A program made the translations under genes and the position numbers. A stretch of 49,675 nt of DNA from JANLIQ01 sp964362925. GTDB lineage: Bacteria > Patescibacteriota > UBA1384 > 2-12-FULL-50-11. The notes beneath the pieces were generated by a model, which saw only the letters and a list, made by a program, of their open reading frames with translations, did no database searches and was not told the origin of the DNA. Below, one piece after another: positions 24,562 through 32,580 of this stretch (positions are counted from its first letter, which is position 1; each line of letters begins with the position of its first letter). The stretch covers positions 1 through 49,675 of the forward strand of contig CAYIGA010000002.1 in the NCBI GenBank assembly GCA_964362925.1, in the 5' to 3' direction.

Positions 24562-27500
24562 CTAGCTATTTTTACCGAGAATTGCTTCAAGCGCGGCCGA
24601 TAGCTCGCCTGATCGCTCGACGGTTATTTTGGTTGGAACCAATTTAAGGCGCTCGCCCTGCATCATTCGTAATTCGACAGGTAATGTGCCGGGGTGAGCT
24701 TCCAGGATCTTTTTTAGCTTAGAGATCGTCTCAATGTTTGCCGATTTTGGCAGGTCAATGATGAAGCTTTCGGTTGGTGGCTTTACCCCGAACCCAGTCG
24801 AGGGGCTGTCGGCTTTCGGCTTTTGATAATTTGCTGATTGCTGACCCCGAACCCAGTCGTAGGGCTGACGGCCGTTAGCTGATCGCTGGTTTATCTTTGG
24901 TAGATTGAGCGGATTTAGGCCGGGCAACGCCCAGGCGCGGTCAACCAGAACTTTGACGGCGTTGTCTTTGTCGGAGATTTTACCCTCTATTAAAATCATC
25001 ATTTCCGCCTGCCAAAGATGAGCCAGTTCCTGAAAATGAGTCGGAAAGACAACCAATTCGAGCGTCCCAGTCAAATCCTCGAGCTCGATAAAACCCATCG
25101 TCTGACCGTTTTTGGTCGTAATTTTTTTGATTGAGTGAATGATCCCGCCGACTCGAACAACCTGGCCGGCTTGGCTAATTGAAAGCTCGGCAATAGGGAC
25201 TGCCACTTCGGCCAAAAGCTTTCCAAACTGTTTGAGCGGGTGATCGGATAAGTAGAGCCCGAGCAGTTCTTTCTCCCAAGTTAAGTAGGCGGCCGAGTCA
25301 ACCACGACGACGGGCAAATCCAAGACCGGCAGGGCCGATTCTTTCGAGTCGTCGCCAAAAATTGAGAGTTGACTAGCGTCCGTTCGGCCAAGCGAGGCGA
25401 CAAACTTGCTGATCAATTCGACGCCGGCGTTAAGCGTCGCGCGCTCGCCAAACCGATCGAGCGCCCCGGCTTTAATCAAGTTTTCCAAGACTTTTTTATT
25501 AAGTTGGGCGGCGTTACGGAGCAGAAAGTCGTTTAAATCCTTGTATATCCCAGCTTTTTTGCGTTCAGTGACGATCAACTTAGCCACTCCTTCGCCGACA
25601 TTTTTAATCGCCGCCAGGCCAAATCGGATCGAGTGGCTTTCCTTCACGACGGCAAAATCGCTAAACGACTCGTTGACATCCGGCGGCAAAACTTTCAGTC
25701 CAAGTCGCTCGACTTCGGCGATTTCAATCGCCAGACGGTCGGTGTCGCCCAAGTCGCTCGTCATCACCGCCGCCATAAAACAGTCGGGGTAATGGGCCTT
25801 CAGATAAGCGGTTTGGTAGGCAATAATCGCGTAGCAGGTGGCGTGACTTTTGTTGAAAGCGTAAGCGGCAAAATCCTCCAGTTGACGAAAGATCTCGGTT
25901 GCCTGTTCCTTGGCGACGCCGTTTTTCATCGCGCCGTCAATGAATTTGGCCTTCATCTCTTTCATTAACTTGGGGATTTTTTTGCCGATCGCTTTACGGA
26001 GAGTGTCGGCTTCGGCGCCGGTGAAGCCGGACATATCTTTAGACATTCGCATCACCTGCTCCTGGTAAACGGGAATACCGTAAGTATCGCGCAAGGCACT
26101 TTCGGCCAACGGATGGAGGTACTTGACGTCCTCAAGACCATTTTTTCGGTTGATGAAGCTCTGAATCGATTGGATCGGGCCGGGTCGATAAAGCGAAACC
26201 ATGGCGGTAATATCCTCGAATTTAGTTGGCTTCAGCTCTTTGATATACCGCCGCATCCCGCTTGATTCCAGTTGAAAGACGCCTACACACTCGCCGCGAC
26301 CAAGTAATTCGAAGGTCTTTTGATCGTCCAACGGCAAATTTTCGATATCGATTTTGTCGCCATAAACCGCTTCGATAATTTCCGTTGCTCGATGCATTGT
26401 AGTCAAATTTGACAGGCCGAGCAGATCCATCTTTAGCAGGCCGATTTTTTCAATCGGACCCATCGAGTATTGAGTAATTTGATGAACATCACCGCCCTGC
26501 GACGGTTGGACGGCGACGTAGTTTTCGAGCGGTTCTTTGGAGATAACAATGGCGCAGGCGTGCTGGGAAGCGTGTCTGATTGTTCCTTCGAGCCGAGTCG
26601 CGGCGTCAATCAACTGCTTGTTTTCTGGATCACTGTCGTAGGCTGCTTTAAGTTCTGGCGCTTCAATAACCAACTGTTTAAGCGGTGTGTGATGGCCTTG
26701 AACGGGCGGTGGAACCAACTTAGCCAGAGCATCAACTTTGGTGTAGGGAACGCCCAAGACTCGACCAACATCGCGAATGGCCGCTCGAGCCATAATCGTC
26801 CCGAAGGTAATAATGCCAGCGACATGATCTTGGCCGTATTTTTGCTTTAAGTACTCAATTACTTCGCCGCGACGAGTATCCTCGAAATCCATGTCGATAT
26901 CGGGCATGGAGATGCGGTTCAAATCCAAAAATCGTTCAAAAAGGAGACCGTACTTAAGCGGATCAACATTGGTGATTCCAATCACATAAGCAATAATCGA
27001 CCCGGCGGCGCTGCCTCGACCAGGACCAACGTAAATGCCCTTCGATCGGGCAAATTTAATCAAGTCGGCGACAATCAGGAAGTAACCGGGAAAGCCAGTT
27101 TTCAAGACCGTTTCCAGCTCGTAATCAAGTCGATAGCGAACCTCAATGGTAATCTCGCTGTAACGCTCTCGCAAACCTTTTTCGCACCAGCTTTTCAAGT
27201 AAGACTCTTCGGTTTCGTTGCTCGGCAGTTGAAACTTGGGCAGTAAGCTCTGGTCAAGGGGAATGGTCAGGTCAACCATATCGGCAATCTTGACGGTGTT
27301 CGAGAGGGACTCAGGGACGTCGGGAAATGCCTCGGCGATTTCTGACGGGGCTTTGAGCGAAAAATCACCGGCGTAAATCATTCGGTCGGTATCGCTGACG
27401 AGTTTGCCGGTTTGAATGCAAACCAGCAGATCGTGAGAGATTCGGTCGTCAGACGAAATATAGTGGACATCGTTAGTGGCGACGAGCGGCAGATTAGTTT

Positions 27501-28095
27501 TTTTAGCCAGATCTTTCAGGTGTTGATTGACGACAAACTGCTCGGGCATAGAAGGATGATGCTGGAGTTCGAGATAATAATTGTCCGGACCAAAAATTTC
27601 TCGGTACTCATTGATGGTCGTTTCGGCTTGAGCAAAATCGTTACTGATTATTGCCCGCGAAGTCTCGCTGGCCAGACAGGCAGTCGTGGCAATTAAGCCT
27701 TCCGAATAGCGGGAGAGGAGGTCGCGATCGAGTCGCGGTTTGTAGTAGTAGCCCTGAAGATGAGCGATTGAGGTTAGCTTAATCAGGTTTTGGTAGCCCT
27801 GAAAGTTTTTAGCCAGCAGTAAAAGGTGGTAGGGCTTAACGTCCTCACCGGCAGTTTTATCGCCAATCTTCCGTCTGGTGACGTAGGCCTCTTGGCCGAT
27901 AATCGGCTTGATGCCTTGTTTCTGACATTCCAAATAAAACTCAATTGCCCCGTGCATAACGCCGTGGTCGGTAATCGCAAGCGCCGACATACCCAATTCC
28001 GCCGCTTTGATAACTAAATCCGGTATTTTACCCAAACCGTCCAGTAAAGAATAATGGGAGTGGACATGAAGATGGACAAAACTGGCCTTGGTCAT
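24562..28095 (-). CDS. dnaE: DNA polymerase III alpha subunit
   Basis: The replicative polymerase, a C-family DnaE1-type enzyme. The 1,177 residues show an N-terminal PHP domain (FVHLHVHSHYSLLDG at the start, ITDHGVMHG), palm motifs GRGSAAGS and PDIDMDFED (catalytic acids near 399-401), the HACAIVIS fingers segment, helix-hairpin-helix, and an OB fold (VVRVGGIIHSIKKI; FIELEDLTGTLELVVFP). Between the OB fold and the C-terminal domain is a linker with PSTGFGV and a related YDWVRGQ segment, each encoded by a near-identical 22-nt sequence (24785-24806, 24844-24865). The ATG at 28095 is chosen because it gives the normal MTKASFVHLH start and lies nine bases after a -10 box. The open frame continues upstream for 23 residues without family similarity. 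Confidence 0.96.
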   Translation of the reverse strand: MTKASFVHLHVHSHYSLLDGLGKIPDLVIKAAELGMSALAITDHGVMHGAIEFYLECQKQGIKPIIGQEAYVTRRKIGDKTAGEDVKPYHLLLLAKNFQGYQNLIKLTSIAHLQGYYYKPRLDRDLLSRYSEGLIATTACLASETSRAIISNDFAQAETTINEYREIFGPDNYYLELQHHPSMPEQFVVNQHLKDLAKKTNLPLVATNDVHYISSDDRISHDLLVCIQTGKLVSDTDRMIYAGDFSLKAPSEIAEAFPDVPESLSNTVKIADMVDLTIPLDQSLLPKFQLPSNETEESYLKSWCEKGLRERYSEITIEVRYRLDYELETVLKTGFPGYFLIVADLIKFARSKGIYVGPGRGSAAGSIIAYVIGITNVDPLKYGLLFERFLDLNRISMPDIDMDFEDTRRGEVIEYLKQKYGQDHVAGIITFGTIMARAAIRDVGRVLGVPYTKVDALAKLVPPPVQGHHTPLKQLVIEAPELKAAYDSDPENKQLIDAATRLEGTIRHASQHACAIVISKEPLENYVAVQPSQGGDVHQITQYSMGPIEKIGLLKMDLLGLSNLTTMHRATEIIEAVYGDKIDIENLPLDDQKTFELLGRGECVGVFQLESSGMRRYIKELKPTKFEDITAMVSLYRPGPIQSIQSFINRKNGLEDVKYLHPLAESALRDTYGIPVYQEQVMRMSKDMSGFTGAEADTLRKAIGKKIPKLMKEMKAKFIDGAMKNGVAKEQATEIFRQLEDFAAYAFNKSHATCYAIIAYQTAYLKAHYPDCFMAAVMTSDLGDTDRLAIEIAEVERLGLKVLPPDVNESFSDFAVVKESHSIRFGLAAIKNVGEGVAKLIVTERKKAGIYKDLNDFLLRNAAQLNKKVLENLIKAGALDRFGERATLNAGVELISKFVASLGRTDASQLSIFGDDSKESALPVLDLPVVVVDSAAYLTWEKELLGLYLSDHPLKQFGKLLAEVAVPIAELSISQAGQVVRVGGIIHSIKKITTKNGQTMGFIELEDLTGTLELVVFPTHFQELAHLWQAEMMILIEGKISDKDNAVKVLVDRAWALPGLNPLNLPKINQRSANGRQPYDWVRGQQSANYQKPKADSPSTGFGVKPPTESFIIDLPKSANIETISKLKKILEAHPGTLPVELRMMQGERLKLVPTKITVERSGELSAALEAILGKNS

Positions 28096-28104
28096 CGCTC
28101 TACC

Positions 28105-28134
28105 GTTGTAACAACAAGGGGCTTTTTTGTCCAA
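28105..28134 (-). promoter_or_regulatory. dnaE promoter candidate
   Basis: On the minus strand TTGGAC (28134-28129), 18-nt spacer, TACAAC (28110-28105), then nine bases to the dnaE ATG. Confidence 0.5.
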
Positions 28135-28214
28135 AGAAAGTTTGCTTGCCGTCGGCGACGGCAAAAGATAGCTTTTCCTATTCCTGGTTAAACACGATTC
28201 AGCAAGCTTAGGCG

Positions 28215-28243
28215 TTGACTAAAGAGGTAATAATTGTTATACT
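28215..28243 (+). promoter_or_regulatory. rpmA promoter
   Basis: TTGACT (28215-28220), an exact 17-nt spacer, TATACT (28238-28243), then 11 bases to ATG 28255. It is the best two-box match in the window and implies a 5' leader of only a few bases. Confidence 0.75.
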
Positions 28244-28254
28244 TTTCAGTAGAA

Positions 28255-28527
28255 ATGGCCCATACCAAAGCCAAAGGATCGAGTAAGAATAATCGAGACT
28301 CAGAGTCGAAACGACTGGGGGTGAAGTTGTACGGCGGTCAAACTGTCAAACCAGGCGGTATTATTGTCCGCCAGCGGGGGAGTAAATATTTTATAGGTCA
28401 AAATGTGATGATGGCCGGTGACGACACTGTCTTTGCGACCAAGGACGGCGTCGTCACCTACCAAAAAAAGGTAGTGACCGGTTTTAGCGGCCACAGAAGT
28501 CGCAAAACCGTCGTTTCGGTAGTTTAG
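28255..28527 (+). CDS. rpmA: 50S ribosomal protein L27
   Basis: L27 reaches the peptidyl-transferase centre with its N-terminus. The 90 residues begin directly with the mature-type AHTKAKGSS; there is no Firmicutes-type cleavable extension. The conserved SKRLGVKLYGGQTVKPGGII and IVRQRGSKYFIGQNV stretches follow. ATG 28255 is preferred over an open upstream extension of seven codons, because that extension would cross the -10 box. The usual upstream partner rplU (L21) is absent; dnaE is divergent instead. A CCTTCGG-type hairpin follows the stop without a clean T-run. Confidence 0.96.
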   Translation: MAHTKAKGSSKNNRDSESKRLGVKLYGGQTVKPGGIIVRQRGSKYFIGQNVMMAGDDTVFATKDGVVTYQKKVVTGFSGHRSRKTVVSVV

Positions 28528-28576
28528 TAGGTACCTTAATAGTACTCCTTCGGACCGAAAGGTTTGAGGGTGACGG

Positions 28577-28632
28577 ATAGTCGGCGGGATACGCCTCGTA
28601 AAGCTCGCGGTTATACCGCTCGCTATAGTCGG
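28577..28632 (-). repeat. Inverted copy of the window-start repeat
   Basis: Reverse complement of 47-103 with about two mismatches; on the minus strand it reads SERYNRELYEAYPADY. The minus-strand frame is open for 63 codons but overlaps rpmA, so I treat it as a repeat and not a gene. The rest of 28528-28753 holds a GCCGGA-TTTTT-TCCGGC-like hairpin near 28700-28716 and nothing else I recognise. Confidence 0.75.
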
Positions 28633-28753
28633 GACGGTTATCCATAGACGCAGAAAGGCGCGAAACCCGGGCCAAGACGCTCGGGGTCTCTGCATTCGCC
28701 GGATTTTTTCCGGCTTGAGATATCAGCGGCCAGATACCAGACAGGAGGACGGG

Positions 28754-29056
28754 ATGACGCGGCGTTCGTTTGGGGAGATGCGAGAGTTTCTTCGCAATAA
28801 TCCCCAGTTCCGGCGAGAGAAGAAAGAACCTCCCTTTCGTAGCGAGAAGGTTCTGGCGGAAATGCTTAACGAGATGTTGAGAAGAGCAGACCCGCTAATC
28901 ACAGATGTCGAGCTCGCCGCCGACGGCGGTGGCATTGATCAAAGCGTGGTCGGCGTCAACGCCGATCACCATGGGCCAACGATCGAAGAGACTCTCGGTC
29001 GTTGGTCAAAAGACCCAGATATCTCGGATTCGATGGAGTATCGTGCCGACGAGTGA
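28754..29056 (+). CDS. Hypothetical protein
   Basis: A 100-residue, strongly charged protein beginning MTRRSFGEMREFLRNN, with an Arg/Lys/Glu-rich first half and an acidic second half (ITDVELAADGGGIDQS and a SDSMEYRADE end). No membrane segment or known motif is visible. ATG 28754 is well supported by AGGAGG five bases upstream; the frame opens earlier without signal. It precedes another unrecognised gene, with a perfect hairpin between them, suggesting a two-gene transcript. G- and C-rich ribosome binding sites here differ from the leaderless neighbours. Confidence 0.65.
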   Translation: MTRRSFGEMREFLRNNPQFRREKKEPPFRSEKVLAEMLNEMLRRADPLITDVELAADGGGIDQSVVGVNADHHGPTIEETLGRWSKDPDISDSMEYRADE

Positions 29057-29060
29057 CACA

Positions 29061-29087
29061 GGGATCGCTGGCTCTGCCAGCGATCCC
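29061..29087. promoter_or_regulatory. Perfect 12-bp stem hairpin between two hypothetical genes
   Basis: GGGATCGCTGGC (29061-29072) pairs perfectly with 29076-29087 around a TCT loop. It starts four bases after the upstream stop and ends 20 bases before the downstream TTG start. It lacks a T-run, so mRNA stabilisation or partial attenuation is as likely as termination. Confidence 0.6.
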
Positions 29088-29107
29088 AATTCCACTGGAG
29101 GGCTATT

Positions 29108-29773
29108 TTGAGACAAATTGGCCTCAATGTCTTTGTTGTTGACCGAACGCGGGATCTGGACAGCTATGCGGCCTTGGCCGAACGGTTCGGCCAGATTGCC
29201 AGCGTCCACGGGGGCGGACAGATTGTCCTAGCCCCGAAGCTTATGGGCATATCCTTTCCGCCAATTGAAGAATTGTCGGCCGATAACCTCTACCAGCAAA
29301 TGGTAAGCTCGAGCGACCATTTTGAGGGTCAGGTTTGCGCTCGGACGAGCGGACGATCTGTTGACTGTCGATTGTTCTTCGGGGTCCAACTTGACAGCGG
29401 GGGTAAAGGTCGGGTCATTCTGACTCCCGAAAACCAGGTCCACCTCTTTTCTCACCTTCTGATTGGCTGGCTGGTCAAGCTTAACCTAGCTTGTCAGCCG
29501 AATATCCCAATTGAGGAAAGACGCGGTTACACCGCCGACCGGCATTACCTGATCTTCAATACTGCCTTCAGGATGCCGGAGTTCAAGAATGTAGCTGAAA
29601 TTGTTTGGGGATGGCTGGGGGAAGCCCTTCTTAATGGGGCGAAGTATCCGACGCTTCGAGATGCAAAGATCAAGTTCCAGTATCTGGAGTTTGTTATCCG
29701 GCCTCCCAATGTACCGGATTACGACGATCGATCATCGACTATAACTTTGGCATCCACCCGTGAGCGTGTCTGA
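29108..29773 (+). CDS. Hypothetical protein
   Basis: A 221-residue protein I do not recognise. It looks globular and soluble: a strand-rich start (IGLNVFVVDRTRDLDSY), a central hydrophobic helix HLFSHLLIGWLVKLNLA that is too amphipathic to be a certain membrane span, and a final FQYLEFVIRPPNVPDYDD. The start is TTG 29108, with GGAGGG about five bases upstream and no better ATG nearby. It ends exactly at a strong terminator. It shares the preceding gene's Shine-Dalgarno style and may form a functional pair with it. Confidence 0.65.
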   Translation: MRQIGLNVFVVDRTRDLDSYAALAERFGQIASVHGGGQIVLAPKLMGISFPPIEELSADNLYQQMVSSSDHFEGQVCARTSGRSVDCRLFFGVQLDSGGKGRVILTPENQVHLFSHLLIGWLVKLNLACQPNIPIEERRGYTADRHYLIFNTAFRMPEFKNVAEIVWGWLGEALLNGAKYPTLRDAKIKFQYLEFVIRPPNVPDYDDRSSTITLASTRERV

Positions 29774-29823
29774 CCGCTTCGCCTAATGCCAACTCGGCGT
29801 TTGGACGAAGCGGTTCTCTTTTT
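29773..29823 (+). terminator. Intrinsic terminator
   Basis: ACCGCTTCG... pairs with CGAAGCGGT (29773-29781 with 29806-29814), with an imperfect inner stem (CCTAATGCC with GGCGTTTGG), followed by TCTCTTTTT. It overlaps the stop codon of the upstream gene. Confidence 0.8.
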
Positions 29824-29839
29824 ACGAGCCCATTTCTCC

Positions 29840-29868
29840 TTGCTCGAGCGGCAAATTTTCGTTACAAT
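29840..29868 (+). promoter_or_regulatory. rplS promoter
   Basis: TTGCTC (29840-29845), 17-nt spacer, TACAAT (29863-29868), then 16 bases to ATG 29885. The 5' leader would be about nine bases, without a Shine-Dalgarno. Confidence 0.6.
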
Positions 29869-29884
29869 ATTAAAGCTAAAAATA

Positions 29885-30529
29885 ATGTCTAATTTTCAAG
29901 AAATAATTAAAAATATCGAGAGTAAGTCACAAAAAAAGACCGTTCCCGATGTTCGGACAGGCGAAACGGTTAAAGTTCACTACAAAATCCGCGAAAGCGG
30001 CAAAGAGAGAATTCAAATTTTTGAAGGTCTAGTGATCGGGACTAAAGCGACTAAATCTTTTCATGGCTCATTTACCGTTCGCAAAGTTGTTGACAGTATC
30101 GGAGTCGAACGAACTTTCCCCCTTCACTCACCCTGGGTGACTAAAGTCGAGCGGCTGAAATCCGGTAAAGTTCGCCGAGCCAAACTGAACTTCGTTCGTC
30201 AATACGCCCTATCGCGTCGCTTCAAACTCAAAGACAAGGGTTTGGCTGGCATGATCTGGGAGCAAGAGATGCCAAGCCAGCAATCAGCAAGCGGCGAGCA
30301 GCCAACAGCAGAGACCGAACCCTTAGCTGAAAGCCGACCTGTCCCGAGCGAAATCGAAGGAGAACTGGAAGCTGAAAGCCCTGTTGACGTTGCCGAAACT
30401 CCTCAAACAGAGGAGAATACCTCTGATGAGTTATCGAGGGAAAGCGCTGGGCGCAATAGCGGAAAGCTGGGCGGCGACTCTGCTCGAGCGCAAAAAACTG
30501 CGGATTCTGAAGCGAAACTTCCGAACTAG
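29885..30529 (+). CDS. rplS: 50S ribosomal protein L19 with long acidic tail
   Basis: L19 sits at the subunit interface. Residues 1-115 are canonical (PDVRTGETVKVHYKI, RIQIFEGLVIGTKA, FTVRKVVDSIGVERTFPLHS, then VRRAKLNFVR). Normal L19 ends here; this one continues for about 100 residues of Glu/Ser/Pro/Ala-rich, presumably disordered sequence. Its VPSEIEGE stretch is encoded by a sequence (30341-30362) related to the small repeats in dnaE and rpsF tails. The last 104 nt overlap yraN in another frame. ATG 29885 is chosen over an upstream open extension by promoter position and family alignment. The tail might be truncated by alternative termination, which sequence alone cannot show. Confidence 0.93.
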   Translation: MSNFQEIIKNIESKSQKKTVPDVRTGETVKVHYKIRESGKERIQIFEGLVIGTKATKSFHGSFTVRKVVDSIGVERTFPLHSPWVTKVERLKSGKVRRAKLNFVRQYALSRRFKLKDKGLAGMIWEQEMPSQQSASGEQPTAETEPLAESRPVPSEIEGELEAESPVDVAETPQTEENTSDELSRESAGRNSGKLGGDSARAQKTADSEAKLPN

Positions 30530-30788
30530 ATACGGCGAAATCGACATTTTGGCCCTCGACGGCAAAACGCTGGTAATCGTTGAAGTTAAAGCCAAAACCT
30601 CCGCCGTCTTCGGCGCGGCGATCGAGATGATTACCCCGCGTAAGCGAGAGAAATTAATCTTGCTGGCGGACGAACTAATGATCAAGTACCTTACCAGTAA
30701 TTTCCGAATCGATGTTGTCACCGTCGACGACGCCGAAGATCAGCCAGTGATGAAGCACTATAAAGGAATAATAGAATTCAATGGCTGA
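30426..30788 (+). CDS. yraN: YraN/UPF0102 family putative endonuclease
   Basis: A 120-residue protein with the restriction-endonuclease-like fold signature of UPF0102: the N-terminal GKALGAIAESWAATLLE helix, then RNFRTRYGEIDILALDGKTLVIVEVKAKTS with the E..D..E-x-K catalytic arrangement, and a C-terminal RIDVVTVDD. The family is present in nearly all bacteria but its role is unclear; links to recombination or Holliday junction processing have been proposed. It overlaps the rplS coding sequence by 104 nt. rplS and yraN being neighbours is a common bacterial arrangement (rplS-rnhB-yraN), here without rnhB. Confidence 0.9.
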   Translation: MSYRGKALGAIAESWAATLLERKKLRILKRNFRTRYGEIDILALDGKTLVIVEVKAKTSAVFGAAIEMITPRKREKLILLADELMIKYLTSNFRIDVVTVDDAEDQPVMKHYKGIIEFNG

Positions 30789-30823
30789 CAGAAGGGGAGA
30801 TTAGGCTAAATACCGATATCGGA

Positions 30824-30960
30824 AGTCTAAAGTTCCAAGTCTGAATTTCCAAGCTTGAAGACTTATTTATGTCTGAAGTTCCAAATTCCATTTACTTGAT
30901 ACTTGAAAATTAATCATTAATTTAGACTTTAGCCTTCAGACTTGAGATTTAACCTCAAGT
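30824..30960. repeat. AT-rich degenerate palindromic repeats
   Basis: The 212-nt gap before gltX is filled with inverted and direct copies of AAGTCTGAA/TTCAGACTT and AGTTCCAA-like units. An example is the imperfect palindrome around 30838-30862. It resembles the AT-rich palindromes around efp. No gene is visible in this stretch. Confidence 0.55.
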
Positions 30961-30961
30961 T

Positions 30962-30991
30962 TTGCCTTCTCTAACCTGTTTCGGTTAATAT
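30962..30991 (+). promoter_or_regulatory. gltX promoter candidate
   Basis: TTGCCT (30962-30967), 18-nt spacer, TAATAT (30986-30991), then nine bases to ATG 31001. Confidence 0.5.
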
Positions 30992-31000
30992 CTAAGTATC

Positions 31001-32470
31001 ATGCCTAATGACATTCGGGTCCGGATTGCCCCATCGCCAACAGGCAAATTTCATATCGGTCTGGCCCGAACGGCTTTGTTTAATTACTTATTTGCTAAGA
31101 AGCACGGCGGTAGCTTCATTGTTCGGATTGAGGATACCGATCGAGAGCGTCATGATGACGCCTCGCTCAAAGATATTCTGGAGGGACTACGGTGGTTAGG
31201 AATGAGTTGGGATGAAGGACCGGAAGTTGGTGGCCCGTATGGACCGTATATTCAATCAGAACGACTGGGAATCTATGAGCCATTTGTGGCCGAACTTCTC
31301 CAGAAAAGGCTGGCTTATCGTTGTTATTGTACCCCAGAGGAGTTAACCGCCGAGCGGGAAAGTCAAGCGGGCATTGGGGCGGCGCCAAAATACTCCGGCC
31401 GCTGTCGCAATTTGGCGGCAACGGTGATTGACCAGTACCAACGAGACGGTCGTCCCAGTGTCGTTCGCTTTGCTGTGTCACCTCAAATAGTCAGTTTCGA
31501 TGACCTAATTCGGGGGCCGGTCGAATTTGACGCCGCCTTGCTTGGCGATTTTGTCATCGAGCGAACTAACGGTACGCCACTGTTTTTTTTGGCGAACGTT
31601 ATTGACGATAAAAAGATGAAAATAAGCCATGTCTTGCGAGGAGAAGAGCACCTAGTCAACACTGCTAAACAGATATTGTTGGCCGATGCTTTGAACTTCT
31701 TCAGTCCCCAATTTGGCCATTTTCCACTCATTTTGAACACCGACCGAACTAAAATGAGTAAGCGCAAAAATCCGGTTTCAATCACTGACGACTATAAAGC
31801 GGTTGGCTTTCTACCAGACGCTTTAGTCAATTTCATCGCCTTACTCGGATGGTCGAGCGGTACCGATCGGGAGATTTACTCGATAAAAGAGCTGATCGAC
31901 AAGTTCGAGCTCGGTCGCGTCGGTCAAAGCCCATCAGTTTTTGATCATCAAAAACTGATCTGGATGAACGGCTATTACCTTCGCCAAAAAGGGGTTGGCG
32001 AAATCGCTTCGCTAGCGCCAAATTTTATTACCGACAAAGAGCTACTGCAAATGACCCAAGTCAGGCCTGATTATTTTTTAGAGGCACTCGCCCTGGTCCA
32101 CGATCGGCTGAAAATCTTAAGTGAAATTGAGGATCAAATTAGATACTTTTTTATTACTCCAAAGTATCAGCCGGAATTGCTAATCGCCAAGAAGTCGACC
32201 AAAGATAAGACGCTAATGGCGCTGAAAGCGTCGGTTGTTGTTGTGGCCAAACTAAAAACGATTACAGTCGACCAAGTTGAGCTGGCTCTACGCGCTGCCG
32301 CCCAAGACTTAAAAATCAAAGACGGCGAACTGCTCTGGGCGGTTCGGGTCGCCCTGTCCGGTCGCGACGCCTCCCCCGGAGCCTTTGAGCTATTAGCAGT
32401 GATCGGCCAGGCCGAATCAATAAAACGTCTGAAAACCGCTGTCAAAATGCTTTCAGCGATCAGTCAGTGA
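31001..32470 (+). CDS. gltX: Glutamyl-tRNA synthetase
   Basis: Class I aminoacyl-tRNA synthetase that charges tRNA-Glu and, in many bacteria, also tRNA-Gln for later amidation by GatCAB. The 489 residues show RIAPSPTGKFHIGLART (the HIGH site), RIEDTDRERH, a CYC...C-type zinc-like segment (RCYCTPEE, GRCRNLA) and KMSKR at about 251-255. A normal C-terminal anticodon-binding domain follows. ATG 31001 fits the promoter position. A tRNA-Gln gene begins 35 nt after its stop, and its promoter lies inside the end of gltX. No glnS was seen in the window, but absence from a 50-kb slice proves little. Confidence 0.96.
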   Translation: MPNDIRVRIAPSPTGKFHIGLARTALFNYLFAKKHGGSFIVRIEDTDRERHDDASLKDILEGLRWLGMSWDEGPEVGGPYGPYIQSERLGIYEPFVAELLQKRLAYRCYCTPEELTAERESQAGIGAAPKYSGRCRNLAATVIDQYQRDGRPSVVRFAVSPQIVSFDDLIRGPVEFDAALLGDFVIERTNGTPLFFLANVIDDKKMKISHVLRGEEHLVNTAKQILLADALNFFSPQFGHFPLILNTDRTKMSKRKNPVSITDDYKAVGFLPDALVNFIALLGWSSGTDREIYSIKELIDKFELGRVGQSPSVFDHQKLIWMNGYYLRQKGVGEIASLAPNFITDKELLQMTQVRPDYFLEALALVHDRLKILSEIEDQIRYFFITPKYQPELLIAKKSTKDKTLMALKASVVVVAKLKTITVDQVELALRAAAQDLKIKDGELLWAVRVALSGRDASPGAFELLAVIGQAESIKRLKTAVKMLSAISQ

Positions 32471-32495
32471 CTCCTTAACCATATTTTGCTAAAAT
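32467..32495 (+). promoter_or_regulatory. tRNA-Gln promoter candidate
   Basis: GTGACT (32467-32472, overlapping the gltX stop), 17-nt spacer, TAAAAT (32490-32495); the tRNA begins ten bases further on. Confidence 0.55.
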
Positions 32496-32505
32496 TGTTG
32501 GGTAA

Positions 32506-32576
32506 TCCGGGATCTTCTAGCGGTAGGATAGCAGAATCTGGATCTGCTGACCTTGGTTCGAATCCAAGTCCCGGAA
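32506..32576 (+). tRNA. tRNA-Gln(CTG)
   Basis: The acceptor TCCGGGA (32506-32512) pairs with TCCCGGA (32569-32575). The anticodon stem GCAGA/TCTGC holds loop ATCTGGA with anticodon CTG at 32538-32540. The T arm is CTTGG-TTCGAAT-CCAAG. The discriminator is A (32576) and CCA is not encoded. The D arm (TTCT...AGGA) and 5' half look similar to tRNA-Glu sequences, which would suit charging by a nondiscriminating GltX. The MazG-like ORF begins only four bases downstream. Confidence 0.92.
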
Positions 32577-32580
32577 CAAA

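Noticed and set aside
28484..28675. 63-codon minus-strand frame containing the ELYEAYPADY repeat
   Set aside because: It overlaps the rpmA coding region and lacks a ribosome binding site; the openness comes from the repeat.
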